Assembly (NCBI GenBank): GCA_027577415.1
Contig: JANBQS010000644.1
Span: 1 to 14,129 of the forward strand
DNA length: 14,129 nt
Direction: 5' to 3'
Source of the DNA: Coemansia sp. RSA 922
Taxonomy: Eukaryota; Kickxellomycota; Kickxellomycetes; Kickxellales; Kickxellaceae
Shown here: positions 1 to 8,700 of the stretch, piece after piece
Layout of the letters: every line of letters starts with the position of its first letter
Numbering within the stretch: the stretch's first letter is position 1
Program-made: the position numbers and the translations under genes
Notes under the pieces: generated by a model
Database searches by the model: none
The model's input: the letters and a program-made list of their open reading frames with translations, nothing else
Told to the model about the DNA's origin: nothing

Positions 1-694
1 GTCTGGGCATTACGGCGATCCGCCCAGCTGGAAACGCTGGATCAAGCAGGCTAGCATTTTCTGCGCCAGCATGATATTCATGAAACTCACGGTTGTTCTT
101 ATGATAACGCTGTTCCCGCTGTTAGTCGGCCTTGGCGACCTTATTCTCAAGCCCGTTCAGTTGACGCATAGTCCGCGCTTTCAAATCATCTTTGTCATGG
201 CGATTTGGCCGCTTTCGCTCAATATCTTCGAGTCGTGGATCATTGACCAGTTTATTAAGACGAAGCGCGGAAGGGGCGATATTCCTACTGATGGTCACAT
301 ACCTCTTGCTACGACTGATGTGGGCCAAGGCGCATCCTCGTTTGAGCTGGCCAATGCACTGTATCCGTCGTCGTCTTCGTCGTCTGGAAGTCGCACATTG
401 GGAAGCCTCTCGGCTCGCGACACACGGCTCTCTATCGAAATGTCGGAATTCGATATCGCCAATGACGGTGATGATAATGATGACATGGATATGAAGTACG
501 AGTCGAGTTTAGCTCACCACCAACCGCCTACTGTCTCGCCGGCTGATGCTCAGGCAATTCGGCTAAAAACTCCGAGTCCCTCAGACCAAAATGCTCTTTT
601 GCTTTCTGGTGGACGAAATCCATTCAGCGACAGCGAGCAAGATGACGTTGATGATAAACCGACAAGGACTGACTCTAGATTGCACAAGAGCTAA
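1..694 (+). CDS. STIMATE/YPL162c-type multi-pass membrane protein, 3' part
   Basis: The gene runs in from the left edge. The reading frame is open from base 2, giving 230 visible residues before the stop at 692-694. The fragment opens with GHYGDPPSWKRWIKQ, then a hydrophobic segment at about visible residues 17-48 and another at about 60-80 that ends in NIFESWIIDQFIK. This order (G-Y-G-x-P-P, KQ, membrane segment, N-x-x-x-x-W-I-x-D) is what I know from the STIMATE family: animal TMEM110 and yeast vacuolar-membrane YPL162c. In animals STIMATE acts at ER-plasma membrane contacts; the fungal role is less clear. The last 145 or so residues form a Ser/Asp-rich, probably disordered cytosolic tail. 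It includes a Ser run coded by a TCG/TCT repeat near 366-390 and an NPF tripeptide at 617-625. The internal ATG at 71 is not the start, because family similarity continues upstream of it. Family assignment is from memory of the pattern, not a search. Confidence 0.72.
   Translation, partial: SGHYGDPPSWKRWIKQASIFCASMIFMKLTVVLMITLFPLLVGLGDLILKPVQLTHSPRFQIIFVMAIWPLSLNIFESWIIDQFIKTKRGRGDIPTDGHIPLATTDVGQGASSFELANALYPSSSSSSGSRTLGSLSARDTRLSIEMSEFDIANDGDDNDDMDMKYESSLAHHQPPTVSPADAQAIRLKTPSPSDQNALLLSGGRNPFSDSEQDDVDDKPTRTDSRLHKS
617..625 (+). other. NPF tripeptide in the acidic tail of the membrane protein
   Basis: The codons aat cca ttc give Asn-Pro-Phe followed by Ser-Asp-Ser-Glu. NPF followed by acidic residues is the classic ligand of EH domains, which act in endocytic and recycling traffic. 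The motif is short and can occur by chance, so binding is inference. Confidence 0.35.
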
Positions 695-1092
695 AGCTTT
701 TTGAGCAAATGGCACGCCTTCTCATCACCACGACTACTTTTAACGAATTTTTTTTTACTCACGTCTACAATATCATGTACATTACATTCATTGCCAAAAA
801 AGCATTCACACCTATCTCATGCATGTCAATTGTTATTAGAAAATGACCATGTATGAAGTGTCCTTTGCTCGGTTGGTGGATGTTGCCTTTACCCCCTTTT
901 GGTGACAATCCGCTTTTCTTATAATAATAATGCCAACGAACGGATGTAATCATTCTGCCAAAGGCTGATGCTTCAGTAAAAGAGCATGCTGCTGCTTTCG
1001 CAAAATGTCATTTTCTCTCTCTTCCTTACTTTCAACCATTATTTTTCAGACAACTAAACACTTTATTTTCAGCCAGCCATTATTAGAAGCCC
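695..1092. other. Intergenic: 3' UTR of the membrane protein gene and F-box gene leader
   Basis: No convincing gene was found in these 398 bases. There is a T run near 750 and ATAATAATAA near 921-930. A pyrimidine-rich stretch starts at about 1010, with two TTTTCAG-like 3' splice-site candidates at about 1043-1049 and 1067-1073. Those could close an intron in the 5' UTR of the next gene. An in-frame TAG just before the ATG at 1093 excludes an N-terminal extension through this leader. Confidence 0.5.
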
Positions 1093-2748
1093 ATGTCCAA
1101 GTGTATCTCACCAGCTCAGGCTATTCCCTCCATTATCCTACGTAAAGTATTAGAGTATGCAGTGAATGGATTGAGAAATAAAAATGGCCATGCCATTGAT
1201 CATAACGCTGTTGTTAAGGAGTTTCTATCCGTGTGTCCTACGTGGCGACAGGCCGCTAAGGAGTACTTGTGGAAGTCAACTAACCTCATTATTGACAGTA
1301 AGAATATTGTCATTTATTTTTCGTATCCAGAATGGGCCAAACGTTTTGAACTACCACACGACGCAGTTAACCTGATTAGAAAGCTTGGAGTAACTCTCCC
1401 CCGTGCCAGTTTATTTGACGGTACTGCTTACAAGGCACTGCTCAAGTACATGGGAGACACGAATAATCTGCCTCTAGTGAATAGGCTAACTGTTTGGATT
1501 AATGACGACATTGTTAATATGGAATATCCAATGGATAATGCTACCAGTAACGCTCTCGAATATGCTCAGCTACTAAACTCGTTGACTACAGATAAGACAC
1601 GAACAGAGGTTATAAGCAGTGGTGAACCTTGGATTTTTAGAGAATACGAAGAAGACGCTTTTGGCTTATTTCTTAATTCGCTCTACAGCACTACCAAGAG
1701 CTCGTTTCTCAATATAAGGAAGGCAGACATTATAAATCCGTCTACTCTTGATTATATTTCTCAACTCTCCTCCTTAGCAATATGCTGCAAGCAAACCCAT
1801 GGTGTGCACTTACGTCTAGTTCGCCAATGTGCCAGCACATTATTTCATTTGAACATTGGGATAAATGATGTTAAGGCACTATTCTACGATGCAAACAACA
1901 GTGCAGTTGTCTACCCGAATATGCGGGAGTTGTGGATGACTCTAGCCAACTTTGATGATACATTTGAACAGGTATTAGCTCCAAGCATTGTGCCATTTCC
2001 TGCATTAGAAAGTCTAGATATACAAAGGCCATGTCCCTTTGCTGACGACGTACTGTTTCGAGGTAATAAAACCACCTTGAGGTCTCTGAGTCTCAGACTA
2101 GACAGGGCCACCGTTACTATGCTTAATAGCAGCTGTGTGTTTGAAGACAAACACAACAATTTTAATGTGAGAATTAGTGATGGATTTAGAGTTGACGATA
2201 TTCGTCTTGTCGCTAAACACGATATGACACAATTTATCGCCAAAGTGATGAGTTCTGCTCAGTCATTAAAGTTATATTATAGTGCGCCCTTCAATAGCTT
2301 GATAGGAGCAGCTTCGCGCATCAGCGACTTTAAGTACCTCCAGAACATTTATGGTGAAAGGCTCAAACTGTCTATATTTGATATGTTGAGCTTATTGAAG
2401 GCAGCTCCAGCTCTTGTAAAAATTACATGTGGAATTGTCAATCTAGGCACTGAGCTCGAAAACATTGCCTCTGATGAGCTACCTGATTATATAGCTTCAA
2501 AGTTTGGAAATACAGGTAAAAACTTTCAGGTCTGGCACGAGGCTTACTATAGAGGCATAAGTTTCCAGAGTACTATAGAGCCTGTAATCCTTCTGGCGCT
2601 GGCATGTCCAAAGTTCAGGCGTATTGACTTGGTGTCGAATTTTGTAGCTGATTATCACACCAAAATGGCCGAAGCGCTCCTTAATGACAAGTATAGCAAG
2701 TACGCCTCGCGGATCAGCAAGGTGCAGGTTCATGTTTTAGCAAAGTAG
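1093..2748 (+). CDS. F-box-like protein with LRR-like body
   Basis: A single uninterrupted 551-codon frame. Residues 10-65 resemble a divergent F-box: IPSIILRKVLEYAV, a spacer, then FLSVCPTWRQAAKEYLWKS. This fits the pattern (I/L)P..(I/L)L..(I/L)(L/F)...VC..WR..A...LW that starts many fungal F-box proteins, the adaptors that bring substrates to SCF ubiquitin ligases through Skp1. The rest, including residues around 280-345 (FPALESLDIQRPCPF and TTLRSLSLRL), shows Leu-rich segments spaced like irregular leucine-rich repeats, with no transmembrane segment or catalytic motif. The ATG is the first in frame, with a TAG four codons upstream. The gene is visibly richer in A/T at third codon positions than the neighbouring SRP-receptor, DJ-1 and eIF4G genes. 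This fits a fast-evolving, multi-copy family of the kind seen in Kickxellomycetes. The substrate is unknown, and the F-box call rests on the motif only. Confidence 0.6.
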   Translation: MSKCISPAQAIPSIILRKVLEYAVNGLRNKNGHAIDHNAVVKEFLSVCPTWRQAAKEYLWKSTNLIIDSKNIVIYFSYPEWAKRFELPHDAVNLIRKLGVTLPRASLFDGTAYKALLKYMGDTNNLPLVNRLTVWINDDIVNMEYPMDNATSNALEYAQLLNSLTTDKTRTEVISSGEPWIFREYEEDAFGLFLNSLYSTTKSSFLNIRKADIINPSTLDYISQLSSLAICCKQTHGVHLRLVRQCASTLFHLNIGINDVKALFYDANNSAVVYPNMRELWMTLANFDDTFEQVLAPSIVPFPALESLDIQRPCPFADDVLFRGNKTTLRSLSLRLDRATVTMLNSSCVFEDKHNNFNVRISDGFRVDDIRLVAKHDMTQFIAKVMSSAQSLKLYYSAPFNSLIGAASRISDFKYLQNIYGERLKLSIFDMLSLLKAAPALVKITCGIVNLGTELENIASDELPDYIASKFGNTGKNFQVWHEAYYRGISFQSTIEPVILLALACPKFRRIDLVSNFVADYHTKMAEALLNDKYSKYASRISKVQVHVLAK

Positions 2749-2816
2749 GCAAAAAAAACAATGCTGTCCAAATTACACTTTAATTTCAAGTAGGACTCTG
2801 CTTTAAATATCTATAA

Positions 2817-2826
2817 AATAAATAAA
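2817..2826 (+). terminator. Tandem AATAAA polyadenylation signals
   Basis: Two overlapping AATAAA hexamers (2817-2822 and 2821-2826) lie about 70 bases after the F-box gene stop. They sit in the 100-bp gap where it converges with the SRP-receptor gene. The position fits the F-box gene's 3' end signal. Confidence 0.5.
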
Positions 2827-2848
2827 TTGTTGTCCAAAATTTTTTGAT

Positions 2849-4723
2849 TCATACGCGGAGCAAAGCGCGGATAACTTGGCTCACATTCATTTTGCGCAGA
2901 TCAGTATAAGTTTGGCCAGTACCAACAAAGATGATAGGCTGACCTGTCGTGTAGGTCATTGACAGGGCAGCACCAACGCGGTCATCGATCGTGTCAAACT
3001 TTGTCAAAATAATACCATCGATATGGCGCGGCTTGGACTGACCCGAAAAGTCGCGCAATGCCTGGTTAAACTTTTCCAACTGGTCGACCGCCTCATTGCC
3101 TACCAGGGCCTCGCCAACAAACAAGATCTTGTCAGGCGAATTGACGCTAACCAACTTGGCCAGTGCGCGCATCAACGGCTCGTTGTCTTGCATGCGCCCA
3201 GCAGTATCGATAAGAACAACGTCAAACGAATTAGCAGCACCAAAGGCAATCGCGTCCTTTGCAATCGTGGCAGAGTCTTTCCCGTACCCACGCTCAAATA
3301 TCTCCACGTTCTGGTTACTCTCCGATAGCGCACGCAGATTCCGCACATGTACACGTAGCTGCTCCACTGCGCCAGAGCGGAAGGTATCGCAGGCAGCAAT
3401 GAGTACGCGCTTGTTGTTTTGCAGAAGCCAGTAGCACACTTTCGACAGATTGGTTGACTTGCCGACTCCATTGACTCCGACAAAAGCCATCGTATAGGGA
3501 CGGTGCTGTAGCTGAGCCTGCTCAATATCGCGGATTATGTCGGTTGACGACACCGGGGTCAGAATCCGCGTCAACGCCGTCTCCATGCTCTGCTCAACAA
3601 GGCGGCGAATATTTTGCAGCCCTCCAACTCGCACCCCAACCATTCCACGAGCTACGGTCTGGCAAATTTCCTCAGCAACGTCTGCAGCAACGTTCTTGTT
3701 CGCCAAGTGCTCGCGCATACGTGCCATGGGCTCAGCAAGTACATCGGCCGTCAGCACGCGACCGCTGGTTAGGCTTTTGAATATACCGAATATACCGCCG
3801 CCACTGGCTGCCCGGTCGTTGCTATCCTCCTTGTTGTCAAGGGCAGAGTCGCCCAGCAAAACAAAGCTGTCACTATCGCCAGAAACCGAGCGTTCGGCCA
3901 CATCAGCAACCTCGTAAATTCCATCCGCGGTGCGTTCGCCCCTAGCACCCTCGTCCACAAGCGAGGCAATCGCATGGCTGCCGCCCTCATGCTCGCTGTC
4001 CTTCTCGCTGCTGAAATCCAGGGCCTTCATTGACTCCTTGGTGACCTGGCCATCCCACACGCGGTTCTCCTTGGCCTTTTTACCTTTCTTGCCCTTTTTA
4101 CTAGCAGCCGTAACACCCTTTGAATCGTCAGATGCAGCGATGCCGCGTTCGTTCCATGAGCGCATCTTGCCGCCTGTCTTGCGACCTAGATCCATCTCGC
4201 TAGATTGAGCCAATTCCTCAAGCTCCAGTTTGGCACCCTTGGCAGTCGTCTGGAACTTTTTAGTGTCCTCAAACTTGCGCGGCACTCCACCCTGCCTACC
4301 GGATATCCGTTCCTTGGTTTCCCTATCCTCGACGGCTCGCCAAACCTGTTCAAACTCTTGCTCAAAATCGCTAAAATCCGGGAATACAGTGCACTCAGAG
4401 TCTACCAGCAGTTTGATTTCTTGCTCGAAGCGAGTCACAAAGTGCTTCTTTACGTGGTGAAGCAAGTCCTCGAGGTAGGGGAGCTGGAGTATCTTTTGGT
4501 ATACCGCAATAAAAATGACGTTTAGTTCGTTGGCAAACGTCCACTGCAAAGAGTATGTGCCCGCGTGGTACTTGCTGCTGCTGCTGCTGCTGCTGTCCAG
4601 CCTAGTACTCTGGATAAGCACATCTTGGACGAGCGAATCTACTGGTCGATGAGTAATCGGCGCATAGGCTTTAGACCACAAAACTATCCCGCCCTTGGTC
4701 GCGATTGTGAATTGGTCAAGCAT
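2849..4723 (-). CDS. SRP101: Signal recognition particle receptor subunit alpha (SR-alpha / FtsY-type GTPase)
   Basis: 624 residues in one intronless frame, the usual length for SR-alpha. It docks the SRP-ribosome-nascent chain complex at the ER through reciprocal GTPase activation with SRP54. Residues 1 to about 150 are the SRX domain (MLDQFTIATKGGIVLWSKAY start), which binds SR-beta. A charged Lys/Ser-rich linker follows; its RVWDGQVTKESMKALDFS (221-238) matches the conserved R-x-W ... LD(Y/F)S linker element of SR-alpha. The C-terminal NG domain carries all GTPase signatures: P-loop GVNGVGKST (416-424), DTFRSGA (446-452), DTAGR (506-510), TKFDTIDD (574-581) and the closing GTGQTYTDL (601-609). 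A poly-Ser run (44-50) is coded by a CTG-type microsatellite inside SRX and could vary in length between strains. The start is the first ATG, in a promoter shared with the divergent DJ-1 gene. Confidence 0.95.
   Translation of the reverse strand: MLDQFTIATKGGIVLWSKAYAPITHRPVDSLVQDVLIQSTRLDSSSSSSSKYHAGTYSLQWTFANELNVIFIAVYQKILQLPYLEDLLHHVKKHFVTRFEQEIKLLVDSECTVFPDFSDFEQEFEQVWRAVEDRETKERISGRQGGVPRKFEDTKKFQTTAKGAKLELEELAQSSEMDLGRKTGGKMRSWNERGIAASDDSKGVTAASKKGKKGKKAKENRVWDGQVTKESMKALDFSSEKDSEHEGGSHAIASLVDEGARGERTADGIYEVADVAERSVSGDSDSFVLLGDSALDNKEDSNDRAASGGGIFGIFKSLTSGRVLTADVLAEPMARMREHLANKNVAADVAEEICQTVARGMVGVRVGGLQNIRRLVEQSMETALTRILTPVSSTDIIRDIEQAQLQHRPYTMAFVGVNGVGKSTNLSKVCYWLLQNNKRVLIAACDTFRSGAVEQLRVHVRNLRALSESNQNVEIFERGYGKDSATIAKDAIAFGAANSFDVVLIDTAGRMQDNEPLMRALAKLVSVNSPDKILFVGEALVGNEAVDQLEKFNQALRDFSGQSKPRHIDGIILTKFDTIDDRVGAALSMTYTTGQPIIFVGTGQTYTDLRKMNVSQVIRALLRV
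4572..4597. repeat. Trinucleotide microsatellite (TGC/GCA) in SR-alpha coding sequence
   Basis: About eight TGC units on the plus strand are read on the minus strand as a Ser run at residues 44-50 of SR-alpha. The boundaries are approximate. Length changes of whole units would keep the frame. Confidence 0.8.
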
Positions 4724-5062
4724 AATGAGATTTGAATAGTAGTGTTATATTGAAAAAGGAAGACAAAATGCCTAGAGCTAAATTTGCTCAGACTTGCAAC
4801 CAGCACGCTGGAAGCCGCACATCTTGATTATTGAGAGCTAATCACGTGTATTATTGGATCACGCATGTCCCTGATTAATCTGCCTTGAGGATGAGGGTGT
4901 GGCGCAAGGGATGTTGGATGGGATATATCCCTATAGCAGTATTAATCAACCGTCTCACACTTGCGCACTACTCCCACGGCCATTTCCTTTCTTCTGTATC
5001 TATTGCCAAAACAAAACAAAACACCCGATACTAATAGCTACATTTTACACTTACTGACTACT
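4724..5062. promoter_or_regulatory. Divergent promoter between SR-alpha and DJ-1 genes
   Basis: This 339-bp gap must hold the promoters of both diverging genes. It contains an E-box-like CACGTG (4843-4848), an ATTGG (reverse CCAAT box) at 4853-4857 and a perfect 12-bp palindrome GGGATATATCCC at 4920-4931. An A/C-rich leader (about 5009-5025) precedes the DJ-1 ATG and suggests transcription starting around 4960-5000. Factor binding is inference from the motifs. Confidence 0.55.
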
Positions 5063-5644
5063 ATGAAGGTTCTACTGTTTGCTGGAGATTTTGTCGAGGA
5101 CTACGAGCTCTACGCTCCACTCAAGGCCCTCGAGATGCTAGACATTGATGTTCACGTAGTGTGCCCAGACAAGAAGGCTGGCGAAATTGTCCAGACCGCA
5201 GTACATGTCATGGATAGCAGCCTGCAGACCTACTTGGAGCGTCCCGGCCATCCCTTTGAGCTAACCCACACGTTTGCCGACATCAACCTGGCCGACTATG
5301 CTGGGCTCGTCATCCCCGGTGGCCGCTTCCCCGAGTACCAGCGCTACGATGGCCGCGTGCTCGATATTGTCAAGCACTTCTTTGCCAGAAACCTCCCTGT
5401 TGCTGCCATCTGCCACGGCGTGCAGATCCTGGCCGCTGCCGGTGTGCTCAAGGACCGTACGTGCTCGGGCCTCCACCTGTGCAAGATCGACGTCGAGGCT
5501 GGAGGCGCCACATTTGTGGAGTATAGCCCGGAGAGCAAGAACGTCCACGTAGAGGCCAACTTGGTCACTGCTCCGGCTTACCCTGCTATTGGCGTGTGGA
5601 TGCGCGAGTTTATCAAGCTTCTAGGCGTCAAGATTCAAATGTAG
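5063..5644 (+). CDS. DJ-1/PfpI family protein (plant DJ1D-like single domain)
   Basis: 193 residues from the first ATG of the frame. The open frame extends upstream only to a TTG in the leader. The fold signatures run in order: MKVLLFAGDFVEDYE with Glu12 in the position of the PfpI catalytic acid, HVVCPDKKAG, the oxyanion region VIPGGRFPEYQRY (83-95), and the nucleophile elbow AICHGVQIL with Cys117-His118. It ends WMREFIKLLG, as PfpI does. GD(F/Y)xEDYE, the phrase CPDKKAG...TAVH and QTY(L/F)E(R/S)xGHxFxL resemble one half of plant DJ1D/E more than animal DJ-1. Members of this family act as cofactor-free glyoxalase III, protein deglycase or protease. Glyoxal/methylglyoxal detoxification is the likeliest role but is inferred. 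No signal peptide, so cytosolic. It converges on eIF4G across 121 bases. Confidence 0.88.
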   Translation: MKVLLFAGDFVEDYELYAPLKALEMLDIDVHVVCPDKKAGEIVQTAVHVMDSSLQTYLERPGHPFELTHTFADINLADYAGLVIPGGRFPEYQRYDGRVLDIVKHFFARNLPVAAICHGVQILAAAGVLKDRTCSGLHLCKIDVEAGGATFVEYSPESKNVHVEANLVTAPAYPAIGVWMREFIKLLGVKIQM

Positions 5645-5654
5645 TAGCGCTGTT

Positions 5655-5706
5655 TTTATTTTATTTCTTAAACTAAGGTCTCAAGATCTTCTGCTTTATA
5701 TTTATT
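5655..5706. terminator. AT-rich convergent 3' end region
   Basis: The gap between the DJ-1 and eIF4G stops is 121 bases. TTTATT at 5655-5660 and 5701-5706 reads AATAAA on the minus strand. The copy at 5701-5706 lies about 60 bases after the eIF4G stop and fits as its polyadenylation signal. No canonical plus-strand AATAAA is seen for DJ-1. Confidence 0.4.
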
Positions 5707-5765
5707 AAGAAACTAAAGCACGGACATTACATATGCACCGAAATGCATCTCAAGCTATACACCAC

Positions 5766-8700
5766 TCAATTAATTAGCTCGAGCACTTCTTCTGGTATAC
5801 GAGATCGAGGAACATGGGCAGCATTCATCAGCATACCAAAGTACTTGTAGGCATTTGGCGCATCAATAACGGTATCCTCCAGCATTTCGCTACACTCTAC
5901 CAGACCAGCTGCCGCTACATCTTCAGTGAGCACATTACCAGCGCACAGTGCTTCTAAACCCTTGGCGACTTGCTCAACATGTGCAGGGCGACGGAACATG
6001 GCATTATTAGCAATCTCAAAAATAGCCATCTGGTAGTTGACCTCGCCCAGCTCCTTGAAGCACTCGACAAACTCGACATCATCCTTGAGACTCATATACT
6101 CGTCGATCATACCCTTGATCTTGCGTTGCATAGTCTCCGTGGCCATTGTCGGCTCAACTTTCTTTGGCAAACTAGTAGCAACCTCTACAGGTGCCAAAAC
6201 AGGTGACTCTTCTTCCTCTTCCTCCTCATCTATCAGCAAGTCAAACATGTTGCGCGTACTTACAGATTTTGGCGTCGACACAGTAGAACTAGCAAGCGAA
6301 TTGTTCGAGGGGGCGCGTCTACCAGGTCCCAGTGCCAGTGACTGTGGCAGATCACCGTCATTAGAGTCAAGGTTATCTAGCGAGCTGCTGGACCAGCCAC
6401 GCGATCCTCCAGCAAAAGCGCTAAATGGATTAGCACCAGGCGTAGAGACATTTGATCCACGTTGCTGCCGAGAGCGCGAGAGATTTCCAAAGCCAGACAG
6501 ATCGGCAACACTTTGGCTCTGGTCGCTGCGACCACTGCCACTATGGCCACCAATTGCATTACGCCCAGAATGGCGCCCACGAGGACCATCACCACGTCCC
6601 GAATTTGACTCAGATCTACGGCGAGGGTGATGTTCAGTAGGGTACAATGCGGCCAAAGCCTGCTTCTTGCGCTCTGCCTCCTCGTGTATCTCGGCAATAG
6701 TCTTGGGTCCAACATCACCCAGACGTGAAACCCATCCATTCTGGCGCAACTCTAAGACATCCACAAGCCTGAATCTGACACGTTTAAGCAAGGTCATGTT
6801 GACCGACATAGCCTTGATGCGCACAAAATAGGCATCTATGAGGTCCTTGTCTGCCGGCACATCCAGCTTCTTACCGGTGGTGATCAGTAATTCGGCCAGC
6901 GACAAAGTTTCCTCTTCCTCGGGGGTTTCGAAATTGGACAGTAGGCGCTTGATACACTCGTGCATGATGCGCACAGTGAGGATGTCCAGAAGGAAAAGCT
7001 CGCAAATAAAGCGCACAAGGCCCAGACCGCGGCGCTTGACCTTCATGGCATCGTAGTACTCCTCTGACTCCATGTCCTGGGGAATCTCGACCTTCCAGCC
7101 GCGCTCAAAGTCCTCCTGGCACTTTGTCAGCAAGTACTTGCGCACGAGGAATCCGCCGCAGAGATACTTGCCATCCTTGGTGAGCAAGTTGCGATCCTCA
7201 ACCTTCTTGTCGACGTCGCAGAACATCTTGTAGCACAGGCGCGCGTACATACTAGCCCAGTTAGGCTCGTCGATGGCCTTTTGGTAGACCAGCATGACAA
7301 GATGACGTAGCACGCGGCCATCGGTCTCGTTGACCGACTTGTTACCCCACATAAGTAGCTCATCCGAGACCGTGTCAAAGTTGTCAAGCGTGAGCTTGTT
7401 GAGGAGCACGCGCATGCGACGGTCAAAGGTCTCTTCGTCCATGTCATCCTCGACAACACCTTTGCCGACTCTAAGCGACTTGGCAATGTAGCGGTTCTCG
7501 CTCTTCTCAAGAGGCTTGACATTGGCCAAATCTATTAGAGGAGTATCTGCGCGCTGCCTGCCTTGCTGAGAGCCACCGCGTCCTCCAGGTCGGCCTCGGC
7601 CACTGCTGGTACGTCCACCGCGGCTCTCTCGACCGCCGCCTGGACCACGGAATTGACCCGAGGGAGGACAGGAGCCCATTGCGGTGTCACGCCCTCCATC
7701 CATACTGCCGCGCAACTCGCTAGTGCTCTGCCTAAAGCGCTCTTCCGAGGAGGCTGACGAGTTTGGCGTTCGAGTGTGGCGGAAGTTGCCCATACCGCCA
7801 AATCCAGACTGAGAAGTCGAATCGCGCGAGCGGTTGGAGCCGGACGCTGAGCGGCGCATGCCTGGACTGCGATCCTCGGATTGGTGTTCATCGATATCTA
7901 CAAGCTTGGGATCGAAATCCAGAGGTGGCTCGCACAAGCCATTGAAGCGGTCTAGGAACACCCGTGGGTAACGCAGTATTTCACCAACCAGAGTAGGCAC
8001 ATCTGAATCACCGGGATAGAGCTCGAGAATCTCAGCTGAAGAGAGCGTGCGGCGGGCAGGGGAAGGTGGCTCGCTAAAGGCGGCCTGGCTTGGACTGGAG
8101 GGAGATGTGGGCGGCAGCGGTGTGTCCAGGGAATCACTTTTGTGCTCGTTCTCGTCGTCTACAGCTTGCTCCTCCTCGGCCGACAGAGAAGCTGGCTTTT
8201 CTTCGTCAGAGATAGGGATCATGGGCTCGGATACAGCCTCCTGGATCATCGACTCGATAGTGATAGCATCCGCTTCAGAAGTCTCAGCCAGAGTCTCCAT
8301 TGCTACACTGTCTGTCTCAGCGTTGCTGCACTCGGACTGGGCCTGAGGAGCCTCGGAGACGGCGTCATCCACAGGCATGACAATATTTTCCACGTCAACG
8401 GCCGGGACATCAGCAGCCTCTGCTAGCGAAGGCTCGACTGGTGTGGCAGCGGTATCGGACTTTTCGACAACGGGACCAGGAGCTGGTGTAGCACTGGGTG
8501 CTGTGCTCATGCGCTGCTGCGAAAGGTCAATCTCCTCATTGGTATTGGGATTGACTATGCGCACAGGGCGGCGACCAGGGATGAAGGCTTGAGCGGTAGC
8601 TCTGAGGCTGCCGTTAGCTTCGCGCGGGTACTGGCCAGCCGCCAGCGATGCAGTAATACCAGGAACACTGTCCATAGGTCCTTGCATGATGCCCGGAGCG

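Noticed and set aside
3537..4525. Plus-strand frames opposite SR-alpha
   Set aside because: Antisense shadows of a strongly supported gene; rich in Ser/Arg/Pro and without family features.
4961..5062. N-terminal extension of the DJ-1 protein from 4961
   Set aside because: The frame begins with TTG, not ATG. The stretch is an A/C-rich leader, and family similarity begins exactly at the ATG at 5063.
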